Part shown: positions 20,566 through 30,152 of the stretch, one piece after another
Position numbering within the stretch: the first letter of the stretch is position 1
How the letters are laid out: every line of letters begins with the position of its first letter
Source of the DNA: an uncultured bacterium
Lineage (GTDB): Bacteria > Bacteroidota > Rhodothermia > Rhodothermales > UBA10348
Reading direction: 5' to 3'
DNA: 64,000 nt
Assembly: GCA_943788505.1 (NCBI GenBank)
Contig: CALSQR010000001.1
Coordinates: 496,001 to 560,000, forward strand
Made by a program: the position numbers and the translations under genes
The notes under the pieces: model-generated
Database searches by the model: none
What the model was told of the DNA's origin: nothing
Seen by the model: only the letters and a program-made list of their open reading frames with translations

Positions 20566-21948
20566 CTATTTCTGTCGAGAAGCCAAAGCTTCGATCAAAT
20601 CACTCTTTGTGATGATCGCGAGGCCTCGTTCTCCTCTATCAACCAATACGGCCCCCGGAGCCTCTCTCAGGAGTGAACTGAGCCCACTTAGTGGAAGACT
20701 TTCCTCGACAACGGGCAGAGGCTTGCCCATGTTCTCGGAGACTGCATGTTTTCCGGCATCTGGATCATCAATCAGCCTGTTAAGCACGACGGATTCGGTT
20801 AGACTACCAACGATCTCGTTGCCTTCCATGACTGGAAGCTGTGAGATGGAATGATCAACCATTCTCGTAATAGCCGTTTGCAACGTGTCTGAAGGAGAAA
20901 CTGCGATGAGGCCTTCCCGATCAGATGGCACCACATCCACCGCGCTGAGCTCCCCACGTTCGTCAAGAAAGCCATGACTCCGCATCCAGGTGTCATTGTA
21001 GGTCTTCGAAAGATAACGGAAACCAGAATCGGGAAGCAGAATCACGACTAGGTCGTCCTCACTCAAGTTGGAGCGATTAGCTTCCAGCCATTTCAATGCG
21101 CCAGAAACTGCTAATCCGCAGGATTGACCAACGAACAGCCCCTCTTCTCGCGCAAGGCGTCGAGTCATCAACATGTTTTCTCGGTCCGTTGAGCGGACAT
21201 AGTCATCAACTACATTGAAATCCATGTTGGCTGCTAGAATATCCTCTCCTGCCCCTTCGGTCAGATAGGGATAGATCTCAGTCTCATCAAATTCCTTGGT
21301 AAAGAAATACTTGTGATAGACGGACCCATACGTGTCCACTCCAATGATTTGGATATCCTCATTCTTTTCCTTCAAGTAGCGGCCGGTCCCAGAAATCGTG
21401 CCTCCTGTTCCAGCTGACGCTATGTAATGAGTAATTTTTCCTTCTGTTTGCTCCCATAACTCCGGTCCTGAAGAGGCATAATGAGCAGCCGCGTTCGCTG
21501 GATTATCGTACTGATTCATGTAGACCGCTCCTGGAGTCTCTTTCGCGAGCCGCGCGGAGACAGAATAGTAGGAACGGGGATCTTCTGGGGCGACATTTGT
21601 CGGGCATATACGGACTTCTGCCCCCAGCGCCCGCAGCACATCAGCCTTTTCCGGACTCTGCTTGTCTGTTGTGACGAAAATACAGGAGTATCCTTTCTGA
21701 ATGGCCACCAATGCGAGGCCTGCCCCTGTGTTACCACTCGTGCCTTCCACGATCGTGCCACCTGGCTTCAAATCACCTGATAGCTCTGCTGCTTCAATCA
21801 TAGCCACGCCAATGCGGTCTTTGACAGAACCACCGGGGTTGAAGTACTCGACCTTTGCAAGGACTGTACAAGGATAATCGGCCGTGATCCGGTTTAAACG
21901 CACAAGAGGTGTGTTGCCGATAGTGTCGATGATCGAATTATGCCACAT
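20566..21948 (-). CDS. Cystathionine beta-synthase with C-terminal CBS pair
   Basis: 460 aa. PLP fold-type II enzyme: NTPLVRLNR, PLP lysine in NPGGSVKDR (about K43), phosphate/substrate loop GTSGNTGAGLAL, IASAGTGGTISGTGRYL glycine loop. About residues 340-460 hold two CBS modules (AVSPSDTLQTAITRMVDHSI, then LPVVEESLPLSGLSSLLREA). The length, the CBS pair and the GVDTYGS stretch favour cystathionine beta-synthase (serine + homocysteine) over cysteine synthase. The heme-binding N-terminus of animal enzymes is absent. The CBS pair may bind an adenosyl ligand, as in relatives. Confidence 0.87.
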   Translation of the reverse strand: MWHNSIIDTIGNTPLVRLNRITADYPCTVLAKVEYFNPGGSVKDRIGVAMIEAAELSGDLKPGGTIVEGTSGNTGAGLALVAIQKGYSCIFVTTDKQSPEKADVLRALGAEVRICPTNVAPEDPRSYYSVSARLAKETPGAVYMNQYDNPANAAAHYASSGPELWEQTEGKITHYIASAGTGGTISGTGRYLKEKNEDIQIIGVDTYGSVYHKYFFTKEFDETEIYPYLTEGAGEDILAANMDFNVVDDYVRSTDRENMLMTRRLAREEGLFVGQSCGLAVSGALKWLEANRSNLSEDDLVVILLPDSGFRYLSKTYNDTWMRSHGFLDERGELSAVDVVPSDREGLIAVSPSDTLQTAITRMVDHSISQLPVMEGNEIVGSLTESVVLNRLIDDPDAGKHAVSENMGKPLPVVEESLPLSGLSSLLREAPGAVLVDRGERGLAIITKSDLIEALASRQK

Positions 21949-22151
21949 AGTGCTGAATGAGTAGCGTATGAGTGTGCTGAACTGGCTTGATTTGTGCGTC
22001 TGAGTCTCTTAGGCCACCGATATGGTCAGAACATGAAAACATCTATATTCGGTATCGCCCAAGAGTAAAGGAATGTACGATTTCCCTTCGGGGAATAGGA
22101 CTCTTGAGTTGTTTTTGACACAGAAGTCTCATGCAGCAGTAGCCCCCACGA

Positions 22152-23603
22152 ATGGCTGAACACGACGAACCACTATCCTTAATAGAACCGGACCTTCTGA
22201 TAGCAACCTGCCAGGCAGACGGGAGCATCCTTACTCGCAATGATGCGTGGACGCATGTGCTGGGCGACGGAGAATCGCTGTGGAAGCGACTCGAGCATTC
22301 CGATCAGGAATTAGCTGCTCGCAATGTAGCTGAAGCAGCAAGTGGGTCGCTGGTAACTCACGCCTTGTTCATGGCAACATCCCTTCACAGGGATATTCCG
22401 ATACCCATCCTTCTTCATTTCGTCCCAGTCCACATTCCTGGAGATAAGGACATTCGGGCCGTAGCGATCACGGGAGAGGTTCTCACTGAGCCTTCTACGT
22501 GGACTGAAAGTCAGACACACCGCCACAGGATGGAGACCTTGGGGCGCATGACAATGGGGATGGCTCATGATTTCAACAATCTGCTTAGCGGTATCCTGGG
22601 GCATATAGAGTTGTGGCGTCTTGAGCAGCCTCCGACGCCCGCCTCGGAGAATCACTTAAAGACAATTGAGCAAGCAGCTACCGATGGCGCAGACCTTATT
22701 GGACGCATCCAACGCTACATCCGCCAAGAGGCTCGCTCCTCGTTCGAGCCAGTAGATTTAGTCGCACTTGTCGAAGATTGCGTCACGTTCACACGCCCAT
22801 ATTGGTACAACGAACCTCGGCGACAGGGTATTCACATCGAGGTCGAACATATCTCCGAAGAGATCCCCCTTATTGATGGGTCCCGTGCGGAACTGAGGGA
22901 TGTTTTCGTTAATCTGATCCTCAATTCCGTGCATGCCATGCCCAAAGGGGGACGCATTCAACTCCGTACGCGGTACGCTGACAACGAAATCGTGATTGAT
23001 GTTCAGGATAACGGAGAGGGTATGCCCGAAGTCGTACGCAATCGTGTTTTTGAGCCTCTGTTTTCAACCAAGGGCGAACAGGGAAATGGAATGGGACTTG
23101 CGGTTGCTGCAGGGACGATGCGTGAGCATTTTGGTAGCATCTCAGTTGCCTCAGTTGATGGCGAAGGCACTACGTTCACTCTCCGATTCCCAGTCTCAAC
23201 CAATGATCCTATTCAGCCCATTGCACCGCTCGACCAGGAGGTGCTTCAAGCGACGACAAAGGGTCGCACCGTGCTTGTTGTTGATGATGAAGACATGGTA
23301 CGCAACGTGATCTGCCGATTGCTCGGGGTACGGGGTCATTCTGCCACCGGAGTTTCATAGGGGCAGGAAGCACTAGACATGCTTGTAGAACAAACATTTG
23401 ACCTAGTCCTGACAGATCAGGGCATGCCGGGGATGACGGGAAGAGAATTGGCTCATCAGATTCGCAAGACAAACACAGAATTGCCTGTCCTGCTGTTAAC
23501 CGGGGATACCGACATCACTGTCGATACATCTGAGATCGGATTGGTACTGACAAAACCATTCCGAATTGATGATGTTGAAAGAGCCATCGCTTCCCTGACC
23601 TGA
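22152..23603 (+). pseudogene. Hybrid sensor histidine kinase interrupted by in-frame TAG in the receiver domain
   Basis: One reading frame runs 22152-23603 (484 codons) but has TAG at 23358-23360 (codon 403). Before it: a PAS-like sensor part (about 1-120), H-box GMAHDFNNLLSGILGHIE (about H139), N-box DVFVNLILNSVHAMP, G-boxes VQDNGEGMP and GNGMGLAVA, then the first half of a receiver with the acidic VVDDEDM pair. After it, in the same frame: GQEALDMLVEQ, phospho-acceptor Asp in LTDQGMPGMTG, LLTGD and the conserved Lys in LTKPF. All receiver residues survive on both sides, so the stop is recent, is read through, or is a sequence error. The product ending at 23360 (402 aa) would keep an intact kinase core. 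No separate response regulator gene is adjacent. Confidence 0.85.
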
Positions 23604-23699
23604 CGGATCAGCCGAAAGCAGGACAGTTTGTCATACCATCCTCTTTGGCTTGGTTTTTGGACACCGACGTGCGAAGCATACTGACACACCCAGCACCCC

Positions 23700-26198
23700 A
23701 TGCACCAGGACCTGGTTCTCCTACTCGAAGACGATCCCGAACAGAGCATTCCCCTGCCCACGGCAGATGAGGAAAAGGCGATGAGCACGTCCGATATCCC
23801 GGACACGCTGCCCATTTTGACGCTCAGAAATACCGTCCTTTTTCCCGGCGTAGTCCTTCCCATTACTGTGGGACGTGACACATCATTGAAATTGGTCAAA
23901 GACTCCTTTGGGAATGACCGTTTAATTGGAGTAGTTGCGCAGAAAAGCGCAGAAACTGAAAATCCGTCCCCTTCTGACCTGTTCGAATACGGTACGGTAG
24001 CAAGCATTTTGAAGCTTATCAAAATGCCGGATGGCACGAAATCCATCGTGATTCAAGGCAAACGCCGTTTCAGGATATCGGAGTTCGTCCAGCTCGAACC
24101 CTACTTCACGGCGAGAGTCGAACCGATTGTTGAGGATTTGGCCAATGAGGACATTGAAATCCAGGCCCGTATTCGCTCCATCAAAGATCTAGCGATTCAG
24201 ATTGTCAATCTGTCTCCAAATCTGCCAAGCGAAGCTGCGTACGCGATTCAAAACATTGAATCACCAACATTTCTGATTCACTTTATTGCTTCGAATCTGC
24301 AGATAGATGTGGAAGACAAGCAAGAGTTGCTAGAGACCCTTCCCTTGGTGGATCGGGCTGATTTAGTGATGGACTACCTTAATCAGGAACTGCAGGTTCT
24401 GCAACTCTCAGAAGAAATCAGAACGAGAGTGAAGACGGATGTGGATCAGCAACAGCGCGAATATTTACTTCGCCAACAGCTGAAGGCCATCCAGGATGAA
24501 CTGGGCGAGGCAGAAGGAAACGGGAATGAAATTCGGGAGCTTCGTGATCGTGCAGCGAAAAAAGCATTACCTGACCATGTAGTGACCATCATGGAGAAAG
24601 AGCTAGAGAGGCTTGCCCGCTCTAACCCCGCTTCTCCTGACTATGCCGTGACGCGTAATTACGTGGATTGGATCCTAGATATTCCTTGGATGGAGTACTC
24701 GAAGGATAAGCTTGACATCAAACGAGCCGGAAAAATCCTGAATCAGGACCACTACGGGCTAGAAGCCGTCAAGCAACGTATTCTTGAGTATCTGGCTGTC
24801 CTGAAGTTGAAGGGAGATATGAAGGCTCCTATTCTGTGCTTCCATGGGCCTCCAGGCGTTGGCAAGACCTCTCTTGGAAAGAGCATAGCCCGTGCACTTG
24901 GTAGAGAGTTTGTTCGAATGTCTCTCGGTGGCGTGCGAGATGAAGCAGAAATCCGAGGTCATCGCCGAACCTACGTTGGAGCACTTCCTGGACGGGTAAT
25001 TCAGGGTATGAAGAAAGCGGGCACGGCGAATCCTGTCTTCATGCTAGATGAAGTGGATAAGCTTGGATCTGACTTCCGTGGCGATCCTTCCTCCGCTCTA
25101 CTCGAAGTATTAGACCCCGAACAAAATCACGCCTTTAATGACCATTATTTGGAGGCGGATTACGATCTATCGAATGTCCTCTTTATTGCGACAGCTAACT
25201 ACTTAGACCAAATTCCTGCTCCCTTACGCGATCGTATGGAGATGATTGAAATAAATGGATATACGCAGGAAGAAAAGCTAGCAATAGCCCAGCAGTACCT
25301 CGTTCCAAGACAGATTGATCGTAATGGACTATCTAAAGATCAGTTTTCTATTACTAAAGCTGCGCTTCGTGAGATTATCGATGGATACACGCGTGAATCA
25401 GGGGTACGTCAACTAGAACGTACGATTGGCGCAGTGGCTCGGGGAGGTGCCAAAAAGGTCGCAATGGGGGAATCTGAGCAGATGGATGTCGATATAGCCG
25501 ACATTGAAGGCTTCCTGAAGGCACGGAAGTTCTACTCCGATATCGCAGAACGCACTTCTGTGCCTGGTGTGGCTACCGGCCTCGCTTGGACACCTGTAGG
25601 TGGTGACATTCTATTTATTGAGGTGTCCGTTTCTCGTGGTTCGGGTCGAATGATTCTGACGGGTCAACTGGGTGATGTCATGAAGGAATCTGCGCAAGCA
25701 GCCCTGTCCTATGTAAAGGCTAATGCTGAGACATGGACTATTCCGTCGGACGCTTTCCGGTATTGGGACTTGCATATTCATGTCCCGGCTGGTGCGGTGC
25801 CGAAAGATGGGCCTTCTGCCGGTGTAGCCATGCTAAGCGCTCTAATTTCCATTTACACCCAACGTAAGGTCAAGCACAATGTGGCAATGACTGGAGAAAT
25901 CACCTTACGTGGTTTAGTATTGCCAGTAGGCGGGATCAAAGAGAAAGTCCTAGCGGCCAAACGAGCTGGTATCAAGCAAGTGATTCTTCCCGAAAAGAAT
26001 CGCAAAGACATTGAGGAGATCAAACCATCTTCACTACGCGGATTGAAAGTCGAGTACGTTAAGCAGATGGAGGACGTGATTGATTTGGCGCTTTTGAAAA
26101 AGCCAATCCACAACCCAACTACATATTTCACTATCCCGGATTCGGAAAGGGGCCAGAGAACTAGCGGCTCAAATGGAACGGCCGTTTCTGCGAATTGA
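23700..26198 (+). CDS. lon: ATP-dependent protease Lon
   Basis: 832 aa. N-terminal substrate domain (LPILTLRNTVLFPGVVLPIT), long coiled coil (about 200-320), AAA+ module with Walker A HGPPGVGKTSLGKS (about residue 383) and Walker B NPVFMLDEVDKL, and a protease domain with Ser in KDGPSAGVAM (about 707) and the dyad Lys in GIKEKVLAAKRAG (about 750). The ATG at 23700 gives an acidic 28-residue leader before the second Met at 23781; Bacteroidota Lon proteins usually carry such a leader, so I keep the long form. Degrades misfolded and regulatory proteins in the cytoplasm. No CIRCE-like element seen upstream. Confidence 0.97.
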   Translation: MHQDLVLLLEDDPEQSIPLPTADEEKAMSTSDIPDTLPILTLRNTVLFPGVVLPITVGRDTSLKLVKDSFGNDRLIGVVAQKSAETENPSPSDLFEYGTVASILKLIKMPDGTKSIVIQGKRRFRISEFVQLEPYFTARVEPIVEDLANEDIEIQARIRSIKDLAIQIVNLSPNLPSEAAYAIQNIESPTFLIHFIASNLQIDVEDKQELLETLPLVDRADLVMDYLNQELQVLQLSEEIRTRVKTDVDQQQREYLLRQQLKAIQDELGEAEGNGNEIRELRDRAAKKALPDHVVTIMEKELERLARSNPASPDYAVTRNYVDWILDIPWMEYSKDKLDIKRAGKILNQDHYGLEAVKQRILEYLAVLKLKGDMKAPILCFHGPPGVGKTSLGKSIARALGREFVRMSLGGVRDEAEIRGHRRTYVGALPGRVIQGMKKAGTANPVFMLDEVDKLGSDFRGDPSSALLEVLDPEQNHAFNDHYLEADYDLSNVLFIATANYLDQIPAPLRDRMEMIEINGYTQEEKLAIAQQYLVPRQIDRNGLSKDQFSITKAALREIIDGYTRESGVRQLERTIGAVARGGAKKVAMGESEQMDVDIADIEGFLKARKFYSDIAERTSVPGVATGLAWTPVGGDILFIEVSVSRGSGRMILTGQLGDVMKESAQAALSYVKANAETWTIPSDAFRYWDLHIHVPAGAVPKDGPSAGVAMLSALISIYTQRKVKHNVAMTGEITLRGLVLPVGGIKEKVLAAKRAGIKQVILPEKNRKDIEEIKPSSLRGLKVEYVKQMEDVIDLALLKKPIHNPTTYFTIPDSERGQRTSGSNGTAVSAN

Positions 26199-26232
26199 AA
26201 AAATCGGGGTCTAGTCTAGTAGGATGCGAAAT

Positions 26233-26577
26233 TCAGGATGATCTGCGTTTCTTCTCCGCTCTCGGAATTTCGATTTCGTCAATGATTAGAGCGTCAATAC
26301 TACCTTCTGACGCATCTTTGGGATCAGCATTAGTATGACTGGCTGAGCTTTTCCCAGGATGTGCGCGATGTTCAGAACTGCCTTCCGTGAAGGCCTTTTC
26401 GGCTTGAATCCATACATCTCCGATGGTGGAAACCGTGAAATCAAATATGGAGCCAAGCGTCCGAAAAGCGCCACCGGCTAGGTACACAGCCTTCCCTACC
26501 GTGTTGAGCCGCTCAAACTCTACAACCCGGTTATCAGTAGCCCGCTTGCGATCTGATCTGCCACCGCCTTGCTCCAT
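26233..26577 (-). CDS. Small phasin-like protein, function unknown
   Basis: 114 aa, not recognised. The core FERLNTVGKAVYLAGGAF then RTLGSIFDFTVSTIGDVWIQ is an amphipathic helix pair; the C-terminal half is charged and probably disordered (EKKRRSS end). The core lines up with the upstream neighbour (26581-27036): FExL, four residues, KA, then a small-residue-rich hydrophobic helix and a Phe near AEKAFTEG. It begins three bases after the stop of that gene, so they are translated together. The helix style recalls phasins or granule/nucleoid-associated proteins, but that is only a resemblance. Confidence 0.6.
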   Translation of the reverse strand: MEQGGGRSDRKRATDNRVVEFERLNTVGKAVYLAGGAFRTLGSIFDFTVSTIGDVWIQAEKAFTEGSSEHRAHPGKSSASHTNADPKDASEGSIDALIIDEIEIPRAEKKRRSS

Positions 26578-26580
26578 TTT

Positions 26581-27036
26581 CTAGGACTCCTTGTCAGTGG
26601 CGCTCTTGCCGGTGTCGCCCGATGTTCCAGTTTTCTTCGATGAACCTGCTTTCTTTGCTGCAGGCTTCTTACTCCTCGGTTTTCCCTTTGCTGCTGCTTT
26701 GCTTTTGGTGGCCGTTTTGCCCGTAGACTTTTTACGCGCTGAGGTATCGTGATTCTCCTTCCCTTCAGCTGCATCGTCTGCATGGTCTACATCGTCTGCA
26801 TGGTCTACATCGTCTCCCTCGGCATTGCACGCATCGCGGAAGGTCTGTTCCATTTGTTCACCGAACCTCTGCAAACCACCTACAACGGTTGCTACAGCGG
26901 ATTCGAATAGAAACATAGCCTTTTCTTCCAGTCCGAGCTCTTCGAACGTGCTCCTAGCACTTCCATATGTCTCTGAGCGATGGGAGTGCCCTTCGTTATC
27001 GTGTTCTTCTTGCTTCTTGTTTCCCTTATCTGCCAT
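26581..27036 (-). CDS. Small phasin-like protein with histone-H1-like Lys/Ala tail
   Basis: About 151 aa from ATG 27036 (MADKGNKKQEEHDNEG). The frame stays open upstream to 27174 but that part overlaps the ppdK terminator hairpin and looks non-coding. Core: FEELGLEEKAMFLFESAVAT VVGGLQRFGEQMEQ, related to the downstream gene. Then an acidic Asp/His repeat (DVDHAD twice, from an 18-base DNA repeat at 26772-26815), then a basic tail (KKSTGKTATKSKAAAKGKP, SKKPAAKKAGSSKKTG) like histone H1 or PhaF/PhaI-type tails. An amphipathic core plus basic tail could tie a granule or membrane surface to DNA; this is inference. No polyhydroxyalkanoate genes are in the window. Confidence 0.6.
   Translation of the reverse strand: MADKGNKKQEEHDNEGHSHRSETYGSARSTFEELGLEEKAMFLFESAVATVVGGLQRFGEQMEQTFRDACNAEGDDVDHADDVDHADDAAEGKENHDTSARKKSTGKTATKSKAAAKGKPRSKKPAAKKAGSSKKTGTSGDTGKSATDKES
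26772..26815. repeat. 18-bp tandem repeat within the phasin-like gene
   Basis: Unit CATCGTCTGCATGGTCTA, two full copies plus eight bases. It encodes the Asp/His repeat on the minus strand and is in frame, so copy changes would only lengthen the linker. Confidence 0.85.
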
Positions 27037-27140
27037 GGCCTTAATTCCCTCAATAGTGTCGGATTGGCGCGTGGATCCGTTGCGTTGGACCTGAAGCATA
27101 GGTAGACGAGTCCCAGCCATACAGGTTGCATAAACGAAAG

Positions 27141-27169
27141 CGGGTGGGCGGCCTTCGGCCGCCCACCCG
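27141..27169 (-). terminator. Strong intrinsic terminator of ppdK
   Basis: Perfect stem CGGGTGGGCGGCC / GGCCGCCCACCCG around TTC (a GAA tip when read on the minus strand). Read on the minus strand it is followed by CTTTCGTTT and lies 40 bases after the ppdK stop. Confidence 0.85.
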
Positions 27170-27208
27170 TTCAATCTTACTCCAGCTTATCTCCATAAGA
27201 AGGATAAA

Positions 27209-29857
27209 TCAACCTTCATTAGCAAGAGCTGCCTGAGCTGCAGCCAGTCGAGCAATCGGTACGCGGAATGGTGAACAGGATACGTAGTCCATGCCTACTT
27301 CATAGCAGAAGTGAACAGACCTTGGATCACCACCATGCTCACCACAGATTCCGACTTTCAGGCCATCACGCGTTGAACGACCGCGTTCGGTACCCATGCG
27401 AACCAATTGCCCGACACCATTGATGTCGAGTGACTGGAATGGATCCTCCGGCAGAATCTTACGATCAACGTATTCTGGCAAGAAGACACCGGCATCATCG
27501 CGACTATAACCGAAAGTCATCTGAGTCAAGTCGTTCGTTCCGAACGAGAAGAATTCAGCTTCTTTCGCGATTTGATCAGCTGTCAAGGCTGCGCGTGGAA
27601 TCTCGATCATCGTTCCAATCAGGAAGTCTACGCGAGCGCCCTTTTCTTCGAAGACCTTCTCTGCCGTGGCGGCAATGATGGCCTTTTGGTTGGCGAACTC
27701 CTCGACCGTCCCGATTAGAGGGACCATGATTTCAGGATAGACTTCAACCCCATCTTCGGATAGCTCAACAGCCGCCTCAATGATGGCGCGCGTCTGCATT
27801 TCCGTGATTTCTGGATACGTGATGCCAAGGCGGCAACCACGATGACCCAGCATCGGATTGAATTCGGACAGTGATTCAACTTTAGCCTGGACAGCTTCAA
27901 AGCTGATGCCCATTTTCTCCGCCATGTCACGTTTATCTGCTTCCTCGTGGGGCAAAAACTCGTGAAGAGGTGGATCAAGCAATCGAACGGTTACCGGCAT
28001 GCCAGCCATGGCTTTGAAGATGCCTAAGAAATCTGCTTTCTGGTAAGGCAGAAGTTTAGCTAGAGCATCTCGACGAGCCTCGACCGTAGACGAAAGAATC
28101 ATCTCACGAACGCTGTCGATTCGGTCTCCTTCAAAGAACATATGCTCTGTACGGCACAGCCCAATACCTTCGGCACCAAACTCAATAGCTTTCAAGGAGT
28201 CTGCCGGAGTGTCAGCATTCGTACGCACCTTCATTGTGCGGTATTCATCTGCCCATGCCATAAAGCGACCAAAATCACCGGTAAGCTCTGGAGCAACCAA
28301 ATTCTGTGCACCAAGGATGATTTCCCCAGTCGAACCATTGATTGACACCCAATCACCTTCAGCCACCGTGACCTTACCGTTAGTAAAGGACTTATTGGCG
28401 TAGCTAATCACGATATCGCCACATCCTGCAACACAAGGCTTACCCCATCCACGGGCAACAACAGCCGCGTGGCTTGTCATTCCACCGCGAGAGGTCAAAA
28501 TTCCTTGCGCAGCATTCATTCCCCCTACGTCTTCGGGGCTGGTCTCAATGCGAACCAGAATAACCTTTTTCCCTTCTGCATCTGCCTCCTCTGCATGTTC
28601 GGCAGAGAAAACTACCTGACCAACGGCAGCACCAGGTGAAGCAGGGAGGCCTTTTGCGATTACATCCTCGCTGTATCCATCTGCATCTTCGAAGCCAGGG
28701 TGGAGCAACTGGTCTAAGTGACCAGGCTCTACCATGTCTCGGACGGCTTCCTTCGTGGAAATCAGTCCTTCGTCCACCATATCGACAGCGATCTTCACTG
28801 CCGCAGCACCTGTGCGCTTACCACCGCGAGTCTGCAGAATGAAGAGGTTACCCTCCTGTACGGTGAACTCAATGTCCTGCATATTGCGATAATGCTTCTC
28901 AAGCTGCTGAGTAGCAGCTACAAGGCGATCGTACGCTTCAGGAAAATGTTCGGCCATCTGCGAGATGTCCTCCGGCGTGCGGATACCTGCAACGACATCT
29001 TCACCCTGGGCATTTACAAGAAACTCTCCATAGAGCTTGTTCTCACCATGGGATGGGTTGCGAGTGAAAAGAACACCCGTTCCACTTCCATCTCCCATGT
29101 TTCCGTACACCATCGCCTGTACGTTTACAGCTGTACCAATAAGTCCAGAGATCTTATTGATTGAGCGGTACTTAAGCGCGCGATCACTATCCCATGAGCC
29201 GAAAACGGCGTTAATGGACAACTTCAGCTGCTCGTACGGGTCATCAGGGAACATGAACCCTGTGTGCTGGCGATAAATAGCCTTGTAACGATCCACGAGC
29301 GTGCGAAGGTCATCGCCCGAGAGATCGACATCATTCTCTACGCCCCGTTCTTTCTTGAGAGCTTCGATGGCCTCTTCGAAAAGCTCGTGATGGACACCCA
29401 TAACAACGTCACCGAACATGTCGATGAATCGACGATACGCGTCAAACGCGAAGCGCACATTACCCGTCTTGCGAGCAAGACCCTCAACAGCAGCATCGTT
29501 CAGGCCAAGATTGAGGACCGTGTCCATCATTCCTGGCATAGAAACAGCTGCACCTGAACGCACTGATACGAGAAGCGGATTCTCGGAATCGCCAAAGCCA
29601 GCGTTCATTTGCTTTGCAACATGGTCGATGCCCTGACGAATTTGATCGTCTAGGCCTTCTGGCCATGCGCCATTGTTGTTGCTGTAGTACGCGCAGCTGT
29701 CTGTGTTGATGGTGAATCCTGGAGGCACTGGGAGGCCAATGGAACACATTTCAGCTAAGTTGGCGCCTTTGCCACCGAGGTGGGCCTTCATTGACTTGTC
29801 GCCGTCGACGACGCCGTCTCCGAACTTGTAAACCATCTGGGTCAGAGAATCTGCCAT
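27209..29857 (-). CDS. ppdK: Pyruvate, phosphate dikinase
   Basis: 882 aa, normal length. Interconverts pyruvate, ATP and Pi with PEP, AMP and PPi. N-terminal ATP-grasp ([40 protein letters not shown]), central phospho-His domain with the catalytic His in [15 protein letters not shown] (about residue 459) and C-terminal TIM barrel ([40 protein letters not shown]). Start [15 protein letters not shown] fits the family. It shares a 295-base divergent region with topA, in which paired TTTCGCT/AGCGAAT half-sites occur (see the entry at 29967-29983). Could serve gluconeogenesis or PPi-based glycolysis. Confidence 0.97.
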   Translation of the reverse strand: MADSLTQMVYKFGDGVVDGDKSMKAHLGGKGANLAEMCSIGLPVPPGFTINTDSCAYYSNNNGAWPEGLDDQIRQGIDHVAKQMNAGFGDSENPLLVSVRSGAAVSMPGMMDTVLNLGLNDAAVEGLARKTGNVRFAFDAYRRFIDMFGDVVMGVHHELFEEAIEALKKERGVENDVDLSGDDLRTLVDRYKAIYRQHTGFMFPDDPYEQLKLSINAVFGSWDSDRALKYRSINKISGLIGTAVNVQAMVYGNMGDGSGTGVLFTRNPSHGENKLYGEFLVNAQGEDVVAGIRTPEDISQMAEHFPEAYDRLVAATQQLEKHYRNMQDIEFTVQEGNLFILQTRGGKRTGAAAVKIAVDMVDEGLISTKEAVRDMVEPGHLDQLLHPGFEDADGYSEDVIAKGLPASPGAAVGQVVFSAEHAEEADAEGKKVILVRIETSPEDVGGMNAAQGILTSRGGMTSHAAVVARGWGKPCVAGCGDIVISYANKSFTNGKVTVAEGDWVSINGSTGEIILGAQNLVAPELTGDFGRFMAWADEYRTMKVRTNADTPADSLKAIEFGAEGIGLCRTEHMFFEGDRIDSVREMILSSTVEARRDALAKLLPYQKADFLGIFKAMAGMPVTVRLLDPPLHEFLPHEEADKRDMAEKMGISFEAVQAKVESLSEFNPMLGHRGCRLGITYPEITEMQTRAIIEAAVELSEDGVEVYPEIMVPLIGTVEEFANQKAIIAATAEKVFEEKGARVDFLIGTMIEIPRAALTADQIAKEAEFFSFGTNDLTQMTFGYSRDDAGVFLPEYVDRKILPEDPFQSLDINGVGQLVRMGTERGRSTRDGLKVGICGEHGGDPRSVHFCYEVGMDYVSCSPFRVPIARLAAAQAALANEG

Positions 29858-30152
29858 GGAATAATGTTGTGCGTTATTTGGAGAGATGCGGAACGCGCCT
29901 GCTAATCAGCAGACCGTGTTGAATTCGTATTCCCGGTTCCAGTTGGATTGTGGTCCGCGGGACGCTTTTCGCTCATAGCGAATCCTAAAAAATATACGAT
30001 CAAGCCATGCTCATGTCGTCGTCTTACGTTCTAAGAAATCATTAAAGCGTGGTAGCGCTTCCAGAACACGCAGCGGAACGCAACTTCACACCGAGCGTGA
30101 GAGGGGTCACATTATAAGTAGCAGGCCCCCAGCGTAGACAGGACCCTTTCCT
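29858..30152. other. Divergent promoter region ppdK / topA
   Basis: 295 bases with no gene. A short perfect hairpin CTGCT-aatc-AGCAG sits at 29899-29912 in the ppdK leader. The half-site pair at 29967-29983 is listed separately. TATAAG at about 30113 in front of topA may be a -10, with no good -35. No tRNA fold found. Confidence 0.4.
29967..29983. promoter_or_regulatory. Possible second binding site for the XRE/ScfR-like regulator
   Basis: TTTCGCT-cat-AGCGAAT: two inverted half-sites, 6-7 of 7 bases identical to the half-site of the AGCGAAATTTCGCT palindromes in front of the XRE gene at 60873, but in the opposite arrangement. About 110 bases upstream of ppdK. A seven-base word is common by chance, so only the paired arrangement and the metabolic link give it weight. 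Confidence 0.25.

Noticed and set aside
22104-22151. Promoter with TTGACA at 22115 for the kinase gene
   Set aside because: No acceptable -10 at 16-18 bases, and the start codon would be only a few bases beyond it.
29858-30152. Possible tRNA near the CTGCTAATCAGCAG hairpin
   Set aside because: The stem resembles an anticodon arm but there is no acceptor stem and no GGTTCGA-type T-loop at the right distance.
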